DNA of 64,000 nt from Paracoccaceae bacterium. Its GTDB lineage: Bacteria; Pseudomonadota; Alphaproteobacteria; Rhodobacterales; Rhodobacteraceae. A model generated the notes under the pieces. It was given only the letters and a program-made list of their open reading frames with translations. It was not told where the DNA came from and searched no databases. The stretch spans positions 34,997-98,996 of the forward strand of contig JAPUEK010000034.1 of NCBI GenBank assembly GCA_027492585.1. The letters are read 5' to 3'. Position 1 is the stretch's first letter. Every line of letters begins with the position of its first letter. Shown piece after piece: positions 47,334 to 56,560 of the stretch. The position numbers and the translations under genes were made by a program.

Positions 47334-49166
47334 TCAGGCGGAGCGGTGGCGCTTCCAGCCGATCCGGTCGAAAAGCGGGGCATAGCTGCCGGCAAGGCCG
47401 CGCAGTCCGGGGCCATCCAGACTGCCGGTCCGGTCCCAGGCCTTCTGTGCGAGGCCGAGGAGGCGGGGGGCGAGCATGGGCTCGATCTCCGCATCGCGCG
47501 TGGTGAATTCGGACCAGAAGCAGCCCTGCACCCCGGCGATCTTCGGGGCGATATCCTCCGCGCCCTCGGGGACCGGGCTCCAGGCGATGGTGTCCTCCAG
47601 CGCGATGAAGGCGGCCCAGGCGGCGCCCCAATCCTCGGGATCACCGGAATGGGCCATGTCGAAATAGGTGTTCTGTGCCGGACACATCACCACCTGATGC
47701 CCGCGCCGCGCCGCCTCCACCCCCGGTCCCTGTCCGGTCCAGGAAAAGAGCAGCGCGTCATGGCCGATCCCGCCCTGCGCGCCTTTCGCCGCTTCCTCCC
47801 AGGCGGCGGAACGGATGCCGTGGCCGGCAAGGAACCCTGCCAGCCGGTCCATCATCCAGCCCTGCACATCGTCGCGGTCCTTCAGCCCCTCCGCCTCTTT
47901 GAGCGCATCGACGGCGAGCGAGCCTTCCCAGGCGTGGGGGGGCAGCTCGTCGCAGCCGAGGTGGAGCATCCCGATGGGGAAGAGCGCCGCGACTTCCAGA
48001 GCCAGCGGCTCCAGCAGCTCCCAGGTCGCGCCGAGTGCCGGGTTGAGGATGTTCTCCCGGTAGCCCTGGATGCTCACCTCCTCCGCCCGATCCTGATTGT
48101 CGCGCAGGCCGGGGATGGCCTTGTTGAGCGCGAAGGCATGGGCGGGGACTTCGATCTCCGGCAGGATCTGGATGTGCAGGGTTTCGGCATGGTCCAGAAG
48201 CCGGGCGACATCGGCCTTGGAATAGCTGCCACCGGCGCGGATGCCGCCGCCGAAGACACCGGGAACCGCGCAGCCCTCACCCCGGAACGCGGTCTTCTGC
48301 CAGAGCGCGGGGGCGCAATCGACTTCAAGCCGGAAGGCCTCGTCATCGGCGAAATGCCAGTGGAAGCGGTTCAGCTTGAGCAGCGCCAAGAGGTCCAGAA
48401 GCCGCAGGATTGTCTCCGGCGCGTAGAAATGGCGGGCGCAGTCGAGATGCTGGCCGCGCCAGCCGAAGCGCGGGGCATCGGTGATCCGGCCGCAGGGCAG
48501 GATGCCGTCATGGGTTTCGCGCAGCGTGAGAAGGCTGATGGCGGCATGGAAGGCCCCGGCCTCATCCGCCGCGCCGATGCGGATGCCGTCGGGGGCGAGG
48601 GTGAGGGTATAGGCCTCGGGGGGCAGGTCCGGATCGGGTGTGACCGCGACCGGCACGCCGTCCGCCGCGGTAAGGGGGGCGAGCGACAGGCGGCGGGCAA
48701 GGGCATCGACCCTGGCAAAGGCCGGATGGCTGCTGGCAAAAGCCGGGGCGGGCAGGATGCCTTCGGCCGGGTGCCATTCACTCGGCTGGGGGATGAGGCG
48801 GAGCGCGCCTTCGGCGGGGCTGGGCAGCGGCGCCTCGGCCGATTGCACCCCGGCGGGCAGGGGCGGCAGGGGCAGGGGACCATCCTTGGTCCGCAGATAG
48901 GCGCCAAGCGGCAGCCAGGCGCGGTTCACCGGGCGGAAGGCGGGGTCCGCGTAAGCGACCACCACCGTCAGGTCTTCGCCCGCTGCAAGATCGGGCAGCG
49001 CCACCTCCGCATAGCCCGCCACCGAACGGCTCAGCACGCCGCCCGTCACCACCCGCACCGGCGCCAGCAGCGAAAAGCAGAACACCGGAGCCGAAAGCGC
49101 CAGATCGGAACCGATCCGGCAGTGGATCTCATTGCCCTCGGCATGGGCGGAAAAACGCAGGCTCAT
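47334..49166 (-). CDS. Beta-N-acetylhexosaminidase (GH20), cytosolic
   Basis: 610-aa glycoside hydrolase family 20. Residues 1 to about 240 include the N-terminal domains. The GH20 barrel starts at FGWRGQHLDCARHFY and carries FHWHFADDEAFRLEVDC and the catalytic Asp-Glu pair in MLHLGCDELPPHAWE (usual family form H-x-G-G-D-E; here Gly-Cys-Asp-Glu). ALLFSWTGQGPG and CFWSEFTT complete the pocket. There is no signal peptide, so it should release GlcNAc or GalNAc from imported oligosaccharides inside the cell. It overlaps the GntR gene by 4 bases and forms an operon with it. Confidence 0.92.
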   Translation of the reverse strand: MSLRFSAHAEGNEIHCRIGSDLALSAPVFCFSLLAPVRVVTGGVLSRSVAGYAEVALPDLAAGEDLTVVVAYADPAFRPVNRAWLPLGAYLRTKDGPLPLPPLPAGVQSAEAPLPSPAEGALRLIPQPSEWHPAEGILPAPAFASSHPAFARVDALARRLSLAPLTAADGVPVAVTPDPDLPPEAYTLTLAPDGIRIGAADEAGAFHAAISLLTLRETHDGILPCGRITDAPRFGWRGQHLDCARHFYAPETILRLLDLLALLKLNRFHWHFADDEAFRLEVDCAPALWQKTAFRGEGCAVPGVFGGGIRAGGSYSKADVARLLDHAETLHIQILPEIEVPAHAFALNKAIPGLRDNQDRAEEVSIQGYRENILNPALGATWELLEPLALEVAALFPIGMLHLGCDELPPHAWEGSLAVDALKEAEGLKDRDDVQGWMMDRLAGFLAGHGIRSAAWEEAAKGAQGGIGHDALLFSWTGQGPGVEAARRGHQVVMCPAQNTYFDMAHSGDPEDWGAAWAAFIALEDTIAWSPVPEGAEDIAPKIAGVQGCFWSEFTTRDAEIEPMLAPRLLGLAQKAWDRTGSLDGPGLRGLAGSYAPLFDRIGWKRHRSA

Positions 49167-49933
49167 GGGGCGGAATCCAATCGCAGTTCGGCAATGAAAT
49201 CATAGATGTCGGAGCGGTAGAGCCCGCGCGTGAATTCCACCGGCCGGCCGCTTTGCAGATAGGCCGTCCGGTCGATCCGCAGTACTGCGGCCCCTTCCGG
49301 CAGGCTGAGGAGCCGCGCCTCATGCCCCGGCAGGTTCACCGCATTGATGCGCTGCACGGCGCGCACCGGCGCGGAATTGCGGGCGCGCAGCACGTCATAC
49401 AGCGAGGTTTCGACCATATCCGGGTCCGGCAGGATATCCTGCGGCAGCGAGGACCATTCCACCGCGATGGACACCCCATCCGCCGCGCGCAGCCTGTCCA
49501 CCCGTGCCACCTTGTCGATGGCGGAGACGCCGAGCGCGATCTGCTCATCCGGGGTCGGGCTGAAGAGGCCGCGATTGATGATCACCGAGGAGGAGGTCTT
49601 GCCGCGCTGGCGCATGTATTCGGTGAAGGAGACCAGCGTGGACAGGTGATGTTCCAGCTTGTCGCGCGGCACGCGGACAAAGGTTCCCGCCCCGCGCCGC
49701 TGTTCGAGTACGCCATCTTCCACGAGCTGCGCCACGGCCTTGCGGACGGTGACGCGGGAGACATCGGCAAGCTCCGCAAGCTCCCGTTCCGGCGGAAGCT
49801 GGGCTTCGGCCTGAAGGTCGCCGGTGGAGATCGCAGCGGAGATATGGCGGTAAAGCTGCTCATAGCGCGGGCCACGGCCGGAGCGATACCAATGCGCCGG
49901 GGCAAAGAGATCAGGAGGATCGGGCTCGGTCAT
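49163..49933 (-). CDS. GntR/UTRA regulator of amino-sugar use (NagR-like)
   Basis: 256-aa HutC-type regulator. The GntR winged helix is at about residues 20-85 (YRHISAAISTGDLQAEAQLPPERELAELADVSRVTVRKAVAQLVEDGVLEQRRGAGTFV). The UTRA ligand domain fills the C-terminal half (TSSSVIINRG, VARVDRLRAADGVSIAVEWSSLP, LLSLPEGAAVLRIDRTAYLQSGRPVEFTRGLYRSDIYDF). UTRA proteins of this type bind GlcN-6-P or GlcNAc-6-P. It is divergent from the ABC transporter operon and upstream of GH20. TTGGTAT motifs in the shared intergenic region are candidate half-sites. Confidence 0.9.
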   Translation of the reverse strand: MTEPDPPDLFAPAHWYRSGRGPRYEQLYRHISAAISTGDLQAEAQLPPERELAELADVSRVTVRKAVAQLVEDGVLEQRRGAGTFVRVPRDKLEHHLSTLVSFTEYMRQRGKTSSSVIINRGLFSPTPDEQIALGVSAIDKVARVDRLRAADGVSIAVEWSSLPQDILPDPDMVETSLYDVLRARNSAPVRAVQRINAVNLPGHEARLLSLPEGAAVLRIDRTAYLQSGRPVEFTRGLYRSDIYDFIAELRLDSAP

Positions 49934-50154
49934 GGATTCGTCCTTGATTGGTATTCTTTTTACAGGACCACTTCGGCGTCTCTTCTATAAGTGCGCCGCC
50001 TTTCCAGCGGAAAACAAGCGGTTTTTCATGGGTTTCGCACTTTTCTGAAAAATTGGTATTATAATGGTAGTAATTGAGATCCGACTTGGTATGGTGATCG
50101 CAACAGAGATTCGGGCCGCCCAAGGGTGAACCCGAACAGCGCGGGGAGCGTCGA
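49934..50154. promoter_or_regulatory. Divergent control region with TTGGTAT motifs
   Basis: 221 bases between the NagR-like gene and the sugar importer. TTGGTAT occurs three times on the plus strand (49948-49954, 50053-50059, 50086-50092), twice in AT-rich context (GATTGGTATTC, AATTGGTATTATAATGG). GntR/HutC regulators commonly bind GGT-containing half-sites, so these are operator candidates. No ORF is supported here. Confidence 0.5.
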
Positions 50155-51087
50155 ATGACGGATGTGGTCGGGTCCAAGAGCCCTGTCATTGCCAAGGCTG
50201 GACGGCGGGGATTGTCGGAGGGCTGGTTTGCCTGGGCGCTGATCGCGCCGGCGATGCTCTTCATCGGGGTGATCGTGGCCTGGCCCCTGGCCGAGACCAT
50301 CCGTCTTTCCTTTACCGATGCCAACATGGGGGGAGAGAATTTCGTCGGGCTGGCGAATTACGAAAAGCTGCTCCACTCCTCCAAATTCTACGAGATCATC
50401 GGGCGGACCTTCTTCTGGATGTTCCTGTCGGTGGGGCTGAAGCTGATCCTCGGACTGATCGGGGCGACGCTGCTCAATGCCGCCGTGCCGGGGCGGGCCT
50501 TGTTCCGGGTGCTGATCATGCCGCCCTGGGTCATTCCGATCGCCATCGGCTGCATCGGCTGGCTCTGGCTCTACAATGGTCATTTCGGAATCGTGGCCGG
50601 GATGATGCAGCGCATGGGGATCATCGACGGGCCGTTCGAGATCCTCGCCTACAAGAATTCCGCCTTCTATGCCGCCATCGTCACCGATGTCTGGGTCGGC
50701 ACGCCGATGGTCAGCCTGTTCTTCCTTGCCGCGATGCAGGGTGTCAGCCGCGATCTTTACGAGGCGGCCTGGGTGGACGGCGCGGGGCGCTGGTATCGCT
50801 TCCGGCGGATCACCATTCCGCAGATCATGCCGGTCATCGTCTCCATGGCGCTACTCTCGGCGATCTGGACCTTCAACAGCTTCGAGATCATCTGGATCCT
50901 GACGCAGGGCGGGCCGCGCGGCGGGACGACGACGATGATCGTCGATACCTACAAGACCGCCATCGGCAACTACAAGTTCGGCGAGGGCGCGGCGCGGGCG
51001 GTGGTGATCGTGGTCCTGCTGGCGGTGTTCAGCCTGATCTACCTGCAGATCCTGAACCGGGTTAACCGCAAATACGGGGTGAAGTGA
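50155..51087 (+). CDS. Sugar ABC transporter permease 1
   Basis: 310-aa inner-membrane permease of the MalF/UgpA type. A short cytoplasmic N-terminus is followed by GWFAWALIAPAMLFIGVIVAWPLAETIRLSF and about six hydrophobic segments. The EAA loop is EAAWVDGAGRWYRFRRITIPQIMP. IWTFNSFEIIWILTQGGPRGGTTTMIVDTYKTA is typical of family-1 carbohydrate importers. It starts the long plus-strand amino-sugar operon and is followed after 1 base by the second permease. Confidence 0.94.
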   Translation: MTDVVGSKSPVIAKAGRRGLSEGWFAWALIAPAMLFIGVIVAWPLAETIRLSFTDANMGGENFVGLANYEKLLHSSKFYEIIGRTFFWMFLSVGLKLILGLIGATLLNAAVPGRALFRVLIMPPWVIPIAIGCIGWLWLYNGHFGIVAGMMQRMGIIDGPFEILAYKNSAFYAAIVTDVWVGTPMVSLFFLAAMQGVSRDLYEAAWVDGAGRWYRFRRITIPQIMPVIVSMALLSAIWTFNSFEIIWILTQGGPRGGTTTMIVDTYKTAIGNYKFGEGAARAVVIVVLLAVFSLIYLQILNRVNRKYGVK

Positions 51088-51088
51088 C

Positions 51089-51934
51089 ATGCTGATGGAC
51101 CGTTACACCCTGCTTCAGAAGATCGGCATCTATGCGGCGATCCTGCTGTTCCTGATCTTCATGCTGCTGCCCTTCTTCGAGATGTTCATGACCAGCCTGC
51201 GGCCGATGAGCCATCTCTTCCGCAGCCCCTATCAGTTCTGGTCGGACAGTTTCAGCTTCGATGCCTATTCGAAGATGTGGGTGACGGTGCCGCTGCTCGG
51301 CCGTTACATCTTCAACTCGGTCTTCATCGCCGGGGCGGTGACGGTGCTGACGATGATCGTGGTGGTGCCGGCAGCCTATGCCTATGCGCGGCTGGACTTT
51401 CCGTTCAAGGCGGCGTCGCTCGGCGTATTCCTCGGGGTCAACATGTTCACCGGGGCGGTTCTCCTGATTCCGCTTTACCGGGTGATGAACACGCTCGGCC
51501 TTCTCAACACCTACTGGTCGATGATCATTCCGGGGGTGGCCTTCCTGATCCCGACCGGGATCTGGCTGCTGCGTTCCTATCTCGAAAAGATCCCGAAGGA
51601 GCTTGAAGAGGCGGCTTTCGTCGATGGCGCGAGCCGGATGTATACCCTGCGCCGCGTGGTCCTGCCGCTGGCGGTGCCGGGGCTGATCGTGGTCGGCGTC
51701 TCGGTCTTCATCGCGGCCTACGCCCAGCAGTTCCTCTTCGCCATCACCTTCAACCAGGAGCGCAGCTATCAGCCGCTTCCGGCCGGGCTGTTCGAGTTCA
51801 TCGGCTATCAGACCACGACCTGGAACGAGATGATGGCGGCGGCGCTTGTCGGTGTGCTGCCGGTGATGGTGATCTTCCTCTTCCTGCAAAAATATCTCGT
51901 CGCAGGCCTGACGGCCGGCGCCGTGAAAGAGTGA
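51089..51934 (+). CDS. Sugar ABC transporter permease 2
   Basis: 281-aa MalG/UgpE-type partner permease with about six hydrophobic segments. The EAA loop is EELEEAAFVDGASRMYTLRRVVLPLAVPGL. TSLRPMSHLFRSPYQFW near the N-terminus is characteristic. The two permeases form the membrane channel. Confidence 0.94.
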   Translation: MLMDRYTLLQKIGIYAAILLFLIFMLLPFFEMFMTSLRPMSHLFRSPYQFWSDSFSFDAYSKMWVTVPLLGRYIFNSVFIAGAVTVLTMIVVVPAAYAYARLDFPFKAASLGVFLGVNMFTGAVLLIPLYRVMNTLGLLNTYWSMIIPGVAFLIPTGIWLLRSYLEKIPKELEEAAFVDGASRMYTLRRVVLPLAVPGLIVVGVSVFIAAYAQQFLFAITFNQERSYQPLPAGLFEFIGYQTTTWNEMMAAALVGVLPVMVIFLFLQKYLVAGLTAGAVKE

Positions 51935-51975
51935 CCAACAACGTCAACGAACGACCAACCAAGGGAGAACTACAC

Positions 51976-53202
51976 ATGCAACATTCCAAGACCCTGATGG
52001 TGGCGGCTGCCCTGCTCGGCAGCTCGGCCCTGTCGGCCCATGCGACCGACCTGCAATTCATCATGTGCGGCGGCGAAGTGCGCCCGGCCGACCAAGTGGT
52101 GATCGACCAGTTCCAGAAGGACAATCCGGATATCAAGGTGAACATGGAAGCGGTTCCGTGGGGGACCTGCCAGGACAAGTCCATGACCCTTGCCGCCGCG
52201 GGCAATCCGCCCTCGGTCGCCTACATGGGCTCGCGGACGCTGAAGCAGCTTTCCAAGAACGGCCTGATCGTTCCCGCAGAGATCACCCCGGAGATGGAAG
52301 CGCTCTATCAGCCCGGCGTGCTGAAAACCGTGTCGGACGGCGGCAAGTACTGGGGCTATCCCCATGCCTTCTCGACCAAGGCGCTCTACATCAACTGCGA
52401 TCTGGTGACGGCCGCCGGGCTTGAGTGCAAGGCCCCCGCCGACTGGACCGAGATGATCGCCATGGCCAAGGCGATCAAGGAAAAGGATGGCGTCGCGGGC
52501 ATCGGCATCGCCGGCAAAGACTTCGACAACACGATGCACATGTTCCTCGACTTCCTCTATTCCAACGGCGGCACGGTGCTGAACGCCGAGACGGGCGAAG
52601 TGACGCTGGACAGCCAGAACACCCGCGAAACCCTGCAGATGTACAAGGATGTCATGCCCTATGGCATCGAAGGGCCGACCGCCTGGGAACGCGACCAGAT
52701 GAAGGACCTCTTCAACGACGGCAAGCTCGGCATGTATGTCAACGGGCCGTGGGGCTTCGGCCAGCAGAAGGAAAAGGTTCCGAACCAACTTGTCGTTCCG
52801 GTTCCGCACGGCCCGTCGGGGGTTTCCGGCACCATCCTGATCACCGATTCCATCGCGGTCTTCAAACAGAAGGACCCGGCTGTCGAAGCCGCCGCCCAGA
52901 AGCTTGCCGCTGCCCTGACCTCGGGCGCCGCGCAATATGACCTCGACAAGACCTGGGGCCTGACCCCGATCCTGCAATACGAAAAGATGGATGTGGGCGA
53001 GAAGCCCTACTACGTCGATGATGCGTTCTGGAAAGTCTTCGTCGACGGCATCTCCACCGGCGGGCCGGAACCGCTCGTCACCGACTTCAAGTCGCTTCAG
53101 GGCGTGTTCACCACCATGATCCAGGGCGTGATGCTGGATGAAGGCGGCTCGATCGACGATCTGGTCAAGCAAGCCTCTGCCGACCTGGCCGAAGTGAAGT
53201 GA
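51976..53202 (+). CDS. Sugar ABC transporter substrate-binding protein
   Basis: 408-aa extracellular solute-binding protein family 1 (MalE/UgpB-like). The Sec signal peptide (MQHSKTLMVAAALLGSSALSA, cleavage near AHA-TDL) is followed by DLQFIMCGGEVRPADQVVIDQFQKDNPDIKVNME. AAAGNPPSVAYMGSRTL and MYVNGPWGFGQQKEKVPN are family blocks. An in-frame start 45 bases upstream lacks a signal peptide; the ATG at 51976 follows AAGGGAGA. Ligand inferred from neighbours: GlcNAc, GalNAc or their disaccharides. Confidence 0.93.
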   Translation: MQHSKTLMVAAALLGSSALSAHATDLQFIMCGGEVRPADQVVIDQFQKDNPDIKVNMEAVPWGTCQDKSMTLAAAGNPPSVAYMGSRTLKQLSKNGLIVPAEITPEMEALYQPGVLKTVSDGGKYWGYPHAFSTKALYINCDLVTAAGLECKAPADWTEMIAMAKAIKEKDGVAGIGIAGKDFDNTMHMFLDFLYSNGGTVLNAETGEVTLDSQNTRETLQMYKDVMPYGIEGPTAWERDQMKDLFNDGKLGMYVNGPWGFGQQKEKVPNQLVVPVPHGPSGVSGTILITDSIAVFKQKDPAVEAAAQKLAAALTSGAAQYDLDKTWGLTPILQYEKMDVGEKPYYVDDAFWKVFVDGISTGGPEPLVTDFKSLQGVFTTMIQGVMLDEGGSIDDLVKQASADLAEVK

Positions 53203-53212
53203 CCCTTCTTCC

Positions 53213-53238
53213 GGGCGGGCCGGGAAACCGGCCTGCCC
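53213..53238 (+). terminator. Intercistronic stem-loop after the binding-protein gene
   Basis: GGGCGGGCCGG-GAAA-CCGGCCTGCCC, an 11-bp stem (one G-U pair) closed by a GNRA tetraloop, 10 bases after the stop. There is no U-tract. It fits protection of the binding-protein mRNA with reduced read-through into the ATPase gene. Confidence 0.75.
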
Positions 53239-53281
53239 ACCCTCTCCCCTTCCCGACGCCCCCAACCCTGCCGAGGACGCC

Positions 53282-54379
53282 ATGGCCACGCTCGACCTGA
53301 ACAAGATCACCAAATCCTTCGGCACGGCGCATGTGCTGCACGGCATCGACCTTGCGGTCCGCGACAAGGAATTCGTCGTCTTCGTCGGGCCTTCGGGCTG
53401 CGGAAAATCCACGCTGCTGCGGATCATCGCCGGGCTGGAGGAGGCGAGTTCCGGCTCCCTCGTCATCGACGGGGTGGATGTGTCGGCGGCGGCGCCGGTG
53501 GATCGCGGGATCTCGATGGTCTTCCAGTCCTACGCGCTTTATCCGCACCTGTCGGTCTTCGAGAATATCGCGTTTCCGCTGCGGGTGCAGAAGCTCCCCG
53601 AGGCGGAGGTTCAGGCCAAGGTCGGGCGTGCGGCGGAGATCCTGAAGCTGACCGACAAACTGCCGCTGAAACCCGGCCAGCTTTCGGGCGGGCAGCGCCA
53701 GCGGGTTGCCATCGGACGGTCCATCGTCCGCAATCCCAAGGTCTTTCTCTTTGACGAGCCGCTGTCGAACCTCGATGCGGCGCTGCGCGGCGACATGCGG
53801 GTCGAGCTGAGCCAGCTTCACCGCGATCTGGCCGCGACCATGATCTATGTGACGCATGACCAGGTGGAGGCCATGACCATGGCCGACCGGATCGTGGTGC
53901 TGAACAAGGGCCGGATCGAGCAGTTCGGATCGCCCATGGAGCTTTATCACCACCCCGCCACCCGCTTCGTCGCCACCTTCATCGGCCAGCCGAACATGAA
54001 CCTCGTGCCGGCGACCGTGATCGGTGCCGGGGCGGAGGGGCTGGCGGTGGAATTCCACGGCGGCCATCGCATGACCCTGCCGGTTGATTGCGGCTCCGCC
54101 AGGGCCGGCGACAAGGTGGAGGTCGGCATCCGCCCCGAGAATGTGACGCTGGGTGCGGGTCTCACGATGAAGCTGCGGGTGCTGGAACGGCTCGGCGGCG
54201 TGTCGATCACCTATGGCGACATGCCCGACGGGATGCGCTTCTGCGCCGCCCTGCCCGGCGATACCGTGGTGAAGGAAGGCGAGGAGATCGGTCTCGCCAT
54301 CAATCCCGCCGATTGCCATGTCTTTGATGCGAACGGGTCCGTGCTGCGTCGCCGGATGGCCCCGGCCCTCGCTGCCTGA
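53282..54379 (+). CDS. Sugar ABC transporter ATPase (UgpC/MsmK-like)
   Basis: 365-aa ATPase. Walker A GPSGCGKST at about residues 37-45, Q-loop VFQSYALYPHL, signature LSGGQRQRVAIGRSI, Walker B VFLFDEPLSNLDAALR and H-loop YVTHDQVEAM. The C-terminal ~120 residues form the TOBE/OB regulatory domain (FIGQPNMNLVPATV, VGIRPENVTLG). It energises the two permeases encoded upstream. An alternative role as shared ATPase for other sugar importers is possible. Confidence 0.95.
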   Translation: MATLDLNKITKSFGTAHVLHGIDLAVRDKEFVVFVGPSGCGKSTLLRIIAGLEEASSGSLVIDGVDVSAAAPVDRGISMVFQSYALYPHLSVFENIAFPLRVQKLPEAEVQAKVGRAAEILKLTDKLPLKPGQLSGGQRQRVAIGRSIVRNPKVFLFDEPLSNLDAALRGDMRVELSQLHRDLAATMIYVTHDQVEAMTMADRIVVLNKGRIEQFGSPMELYHHPATRFVATFIGQPNMNLVPATVIGAGAEGLAVEFHGGHRMTLPVDCGSARAGDKVEVGIRPENVTLGAGLTMKLRVLERLGGVSITYGDMPDGMRFCAALPGDTVVKEGEEIGLAINPADCHVFDANGSVLRRRMAPALAA

Positions 54380-54419
54380 GCTGCCCCGCCTGAACCGACA
54401 GACTGAACAGGAGACTAGA

Positions 54420-55562
54420 ATGCGTGTTGTAACGGCGGGCATCGGCCTGCGGGCCGGTCACGTCCTGACCACTCTCAAGCAGGAAATGCCGGAGTTGGAG
54501 ATCGTGGGCTATTACGATCCGCAACCGACCCATCTGGAGATGATCGGCCTCGATACCCCGCGCTACGACAGCATCGAAGCGATGCTGGAGGGGGCGAAGC
54601 CCGATCTCTACTGTGTCTTCTCCCCGAACGTGTTTCATCTGGAGCAGGTCCGTCTGGGGCTGGAGGCCGGGGTTCAGGTCTTCACCGAAAAGCCGGTGGT
54701 CATCTCCATCGAGGAAACGCTGGAACTGGCACGGCTCCTGTCGATCCACGGCGGCGTGAACCGGGCGATGGTCGGCCTCGTCCTGCGCTATTCGCAGCAT
54801 ATGGTGGATCTGCGCGCGGCCATGGCGGCGGGGCAGCTCGGCTCCATCGTGTCGCTTGAGGCCAATGAGCATATCGGCCCCTATCACGGTGCCTTCTTCA
54901 TGCGCGACTGGCGGCGGCGGACCGATCTTGCCGGCGGCTTCATGCTGGAGAAATGCTGCCATGACATCGACATCTACAATATGGTGACAGGCTCGCGCCC
55001 TGCCAGAGTGGCGAGCTTCGGCGGGCGCAAGTCGTTTCTCCCCGAACATGCGCCCGCCTCCAATGCCGAGGCGGAAATCTTCCATGTGAAGAAATCCGTC
55101 TGGGAAAGCACCGATGATCCTTTCCGGTCGGATGGCGATATCATCGACTACCAGACGGCGATCCTTCAATATGAGACGGGGGCGAGCCTCGCCTTCCATA
55201 CCAATCTCAACGTCCCGGACGAGCATCGCCGCTTCTGCGTGATGGGAACCCATGGTATGGCCGAGGGTGACTTCGTGCGCGGCTATCTGAAGGTCACGGC
55301 GCGGGACGGGGCGCGGCTGGTGGACAACGACTATACGAAGAGCCCGGTTGCCAAAGGCGCGCATTACGGGGCGGATCAGATGATGTGCGCCGATATTGCG
55401 AAGTATCTGCGGGGGCAGTCGGACAGCCTGCCGGTGTCCATCCTCGACGCGATGGAGGCGGGGATCGCCGCCATCGCGCTGGACGAGGCGCGGGAGACCG
55501 GGCGCGTGGTGGATCTTGCGCCGATCTGGGCGAAGCTCGATGCCTATGGGCTGCGGAAATGA
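54420..55562 (+). CDS. Gfo/Idh/MocA family oxidoreductase
   Basis: 380-aa NAD(P)-dependent oxidoreductase. The N-terminal nucleotide-binding domain starts MRVVTAGIGLRAGHVLTTLKQ, contains FTEKPVV (the EKP motif) at about residues 98-104, and the C-terminal substrate domain carries GGFMLEKCCHDIDIYNMVTG with the usual HDID cluster. Such enzymes oxidise or epimerise sugars, or remove glycosidic groups by redox chemistry. Its place between importer and SIS genes suggests processing of an imported amino sugar. CAGGAGA precedes the ATG. Its stop overlaps the next ATG. Confidence 0.88.
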   Translation: MRVVTAGIGLRAGHVLTTLKQEMPELEIVGYYDPQPTHLEMIGLDTPRYDSIEAMLEGAKPDLYCVFSPNVFHLEQVRLGLEAGVQVFTEKPVVISIEETLELARLLSIHGGVNRAMVGLVLRYSQHMVDLRAAMAAGQLGSIVSLEANEHIGPYHGAFFMRDWRRRTDLAGGFMLEKCCHDIDIYNMVTGSRPARVASFGGRKSFLPEHAPASNAEAEIFHVKKSVWESTDDPFRSDGDIIDYQTAILQYETGASLAFHTNLNVPDEHRRFCVMGTHGMAEGDFVRGYLKVTARDGARLVDNDYTKSPVAKGAHYGADQMMCADIAKYLRGQSDSLPVSILDAMEAGIAAIALDEARETGRVVDLAPIWAKLDAYGLRK

Positions 55563-56560
55563 CCGGAGCGGGCAAGCATATGCGGGCCGAGATCGCCGAG
55601 GCCCCCGGCGTTTTCGCCGGGACCGTCTCTGCTGCGGTCGCACCCCTGCCGCCGGGGCTTTCGGCGCTGCGGGCGTTCTACACCATCGCGCGCGGCTCTT
55701 CGGATGCTGCGGCGAATATCCTGTCCTATGAGTTCATGCGCGAGACGGGCAAGCCGATGACCTCGCTGCCGCCCTCGGTCTTTTCGCTGGGGCGCGGGGT
55801 GGAGCTGGCGGGGACGGCGGCGCTTGTCGTTTCCCAATCCGGGGCGAGCGAGGATCTGGTCCGCTCCGCCAAGGGGGCGAAGGCGGCCGGGGCGGCGGTG
55901 ATCGGTCTCGTCAACCAGCCCGGTTCGGCGGTGGGGGCGGCGGCGGATCTGGTGGTGCCGATCGGTGCCGGGCCGGAGCTGGCGGTGCCGGCGACGAAAT
56001 CGGTGATCGGCTCGGTTGCCGCCGGGATGGCGCTGCTTTCGGCGCTGGTGCCGGGCTATGCGGCGGGGGCTTCGGCTTCGGCCAGGGCGGTTGCCGGGCT
56101 GGCGGGGGTCTCGCATCCGGAAAGCCGCGCGCTTCTGTCCGCTTTGCTGCGCGCCCAGCATGTCTATGTGATCGGCCGCGACACCGGCTATGGCGCGGCG
56201 CAGGAGCTGGCGCTGAAGCTGAAGGAGACCTGCGCCCTTCACGCCGAGGCCTATAGCAGTTCGGAGGTTCTCCACGGCCCGCTGCAACTGGTGACGAAGC
56301 CGCTGCTGATCCTGATCCTCGACACCGGGCAGCCGGATGTGCAGCCGAGCCTCGACACCGCCGAGGCGCGGTTCCGGGCGGCGGGTGGCACGGTTTTCCG
56401 GCTGCGGCCCGCGGATGTGGTGGCGGCCCCGCTGACCCCGGCCGCGGCTGCGGCTGCGCTGCTGTATCTGACCTATCCCTTGGTGCTGGATCTGGCCCTT
56501 GCCCTCGGCTTTGATCCGGACCGTCCTGCGACCCTTTCAAAAGTGACCCAGACGACATGA
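55559..56560 (+). CDS. SIS-domain glucosamine-6-phosphate deaminase-like protein (NagB-II type)
   Basis: 333-aa protein with two SIS domains. The first spans about 35-170 (IARGSSDAAANILSYEFMRE, VVSQSGASEDLVRSAKGAKAAGA) and the second about 190-325 (VYVIGRDTGYGAAQELALKLKETCALHAEAYSSSEVLHGP). This is the isomerase half of glucosamine synthase without the glutaminase domain. Such proteins act as alternative GlcN-6-P deaminases (GlcN-6-P to fructose-6-P plus ammonia). MRAEIAEAPG at 55580 is a second possible start; the ATGA overlap favours 55559. Confidence 0.88.
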   Translation: MTGAGKHMRAEIAEAPGVFAGTVSAAVAPLPPGLSALRAFYTIARGSSDAAANILSYEFMRETGKPMTSLPPSVFSLGRGVELAGTAALVVSQSGASEDLVRSAKGAKAAGAAVIGLVNQPGSAVGAAADLVVPIGAGPELAVPATKSVIGSVAAGMALLSALVPGYAAGASASARAVAGLAGVSHPESRALLSALLRAQHVYVIGRDTGYGAAQELALKLKETCALHAEAYSSSEVLHGPLQLVTKPLLILILDTGQPDVQPSLDTAEARFRAAGGTVFRLRPADVVAAPLTPAAAAAALLYLTYPLVLDLALALGFDPDRPATLSKVTQTT

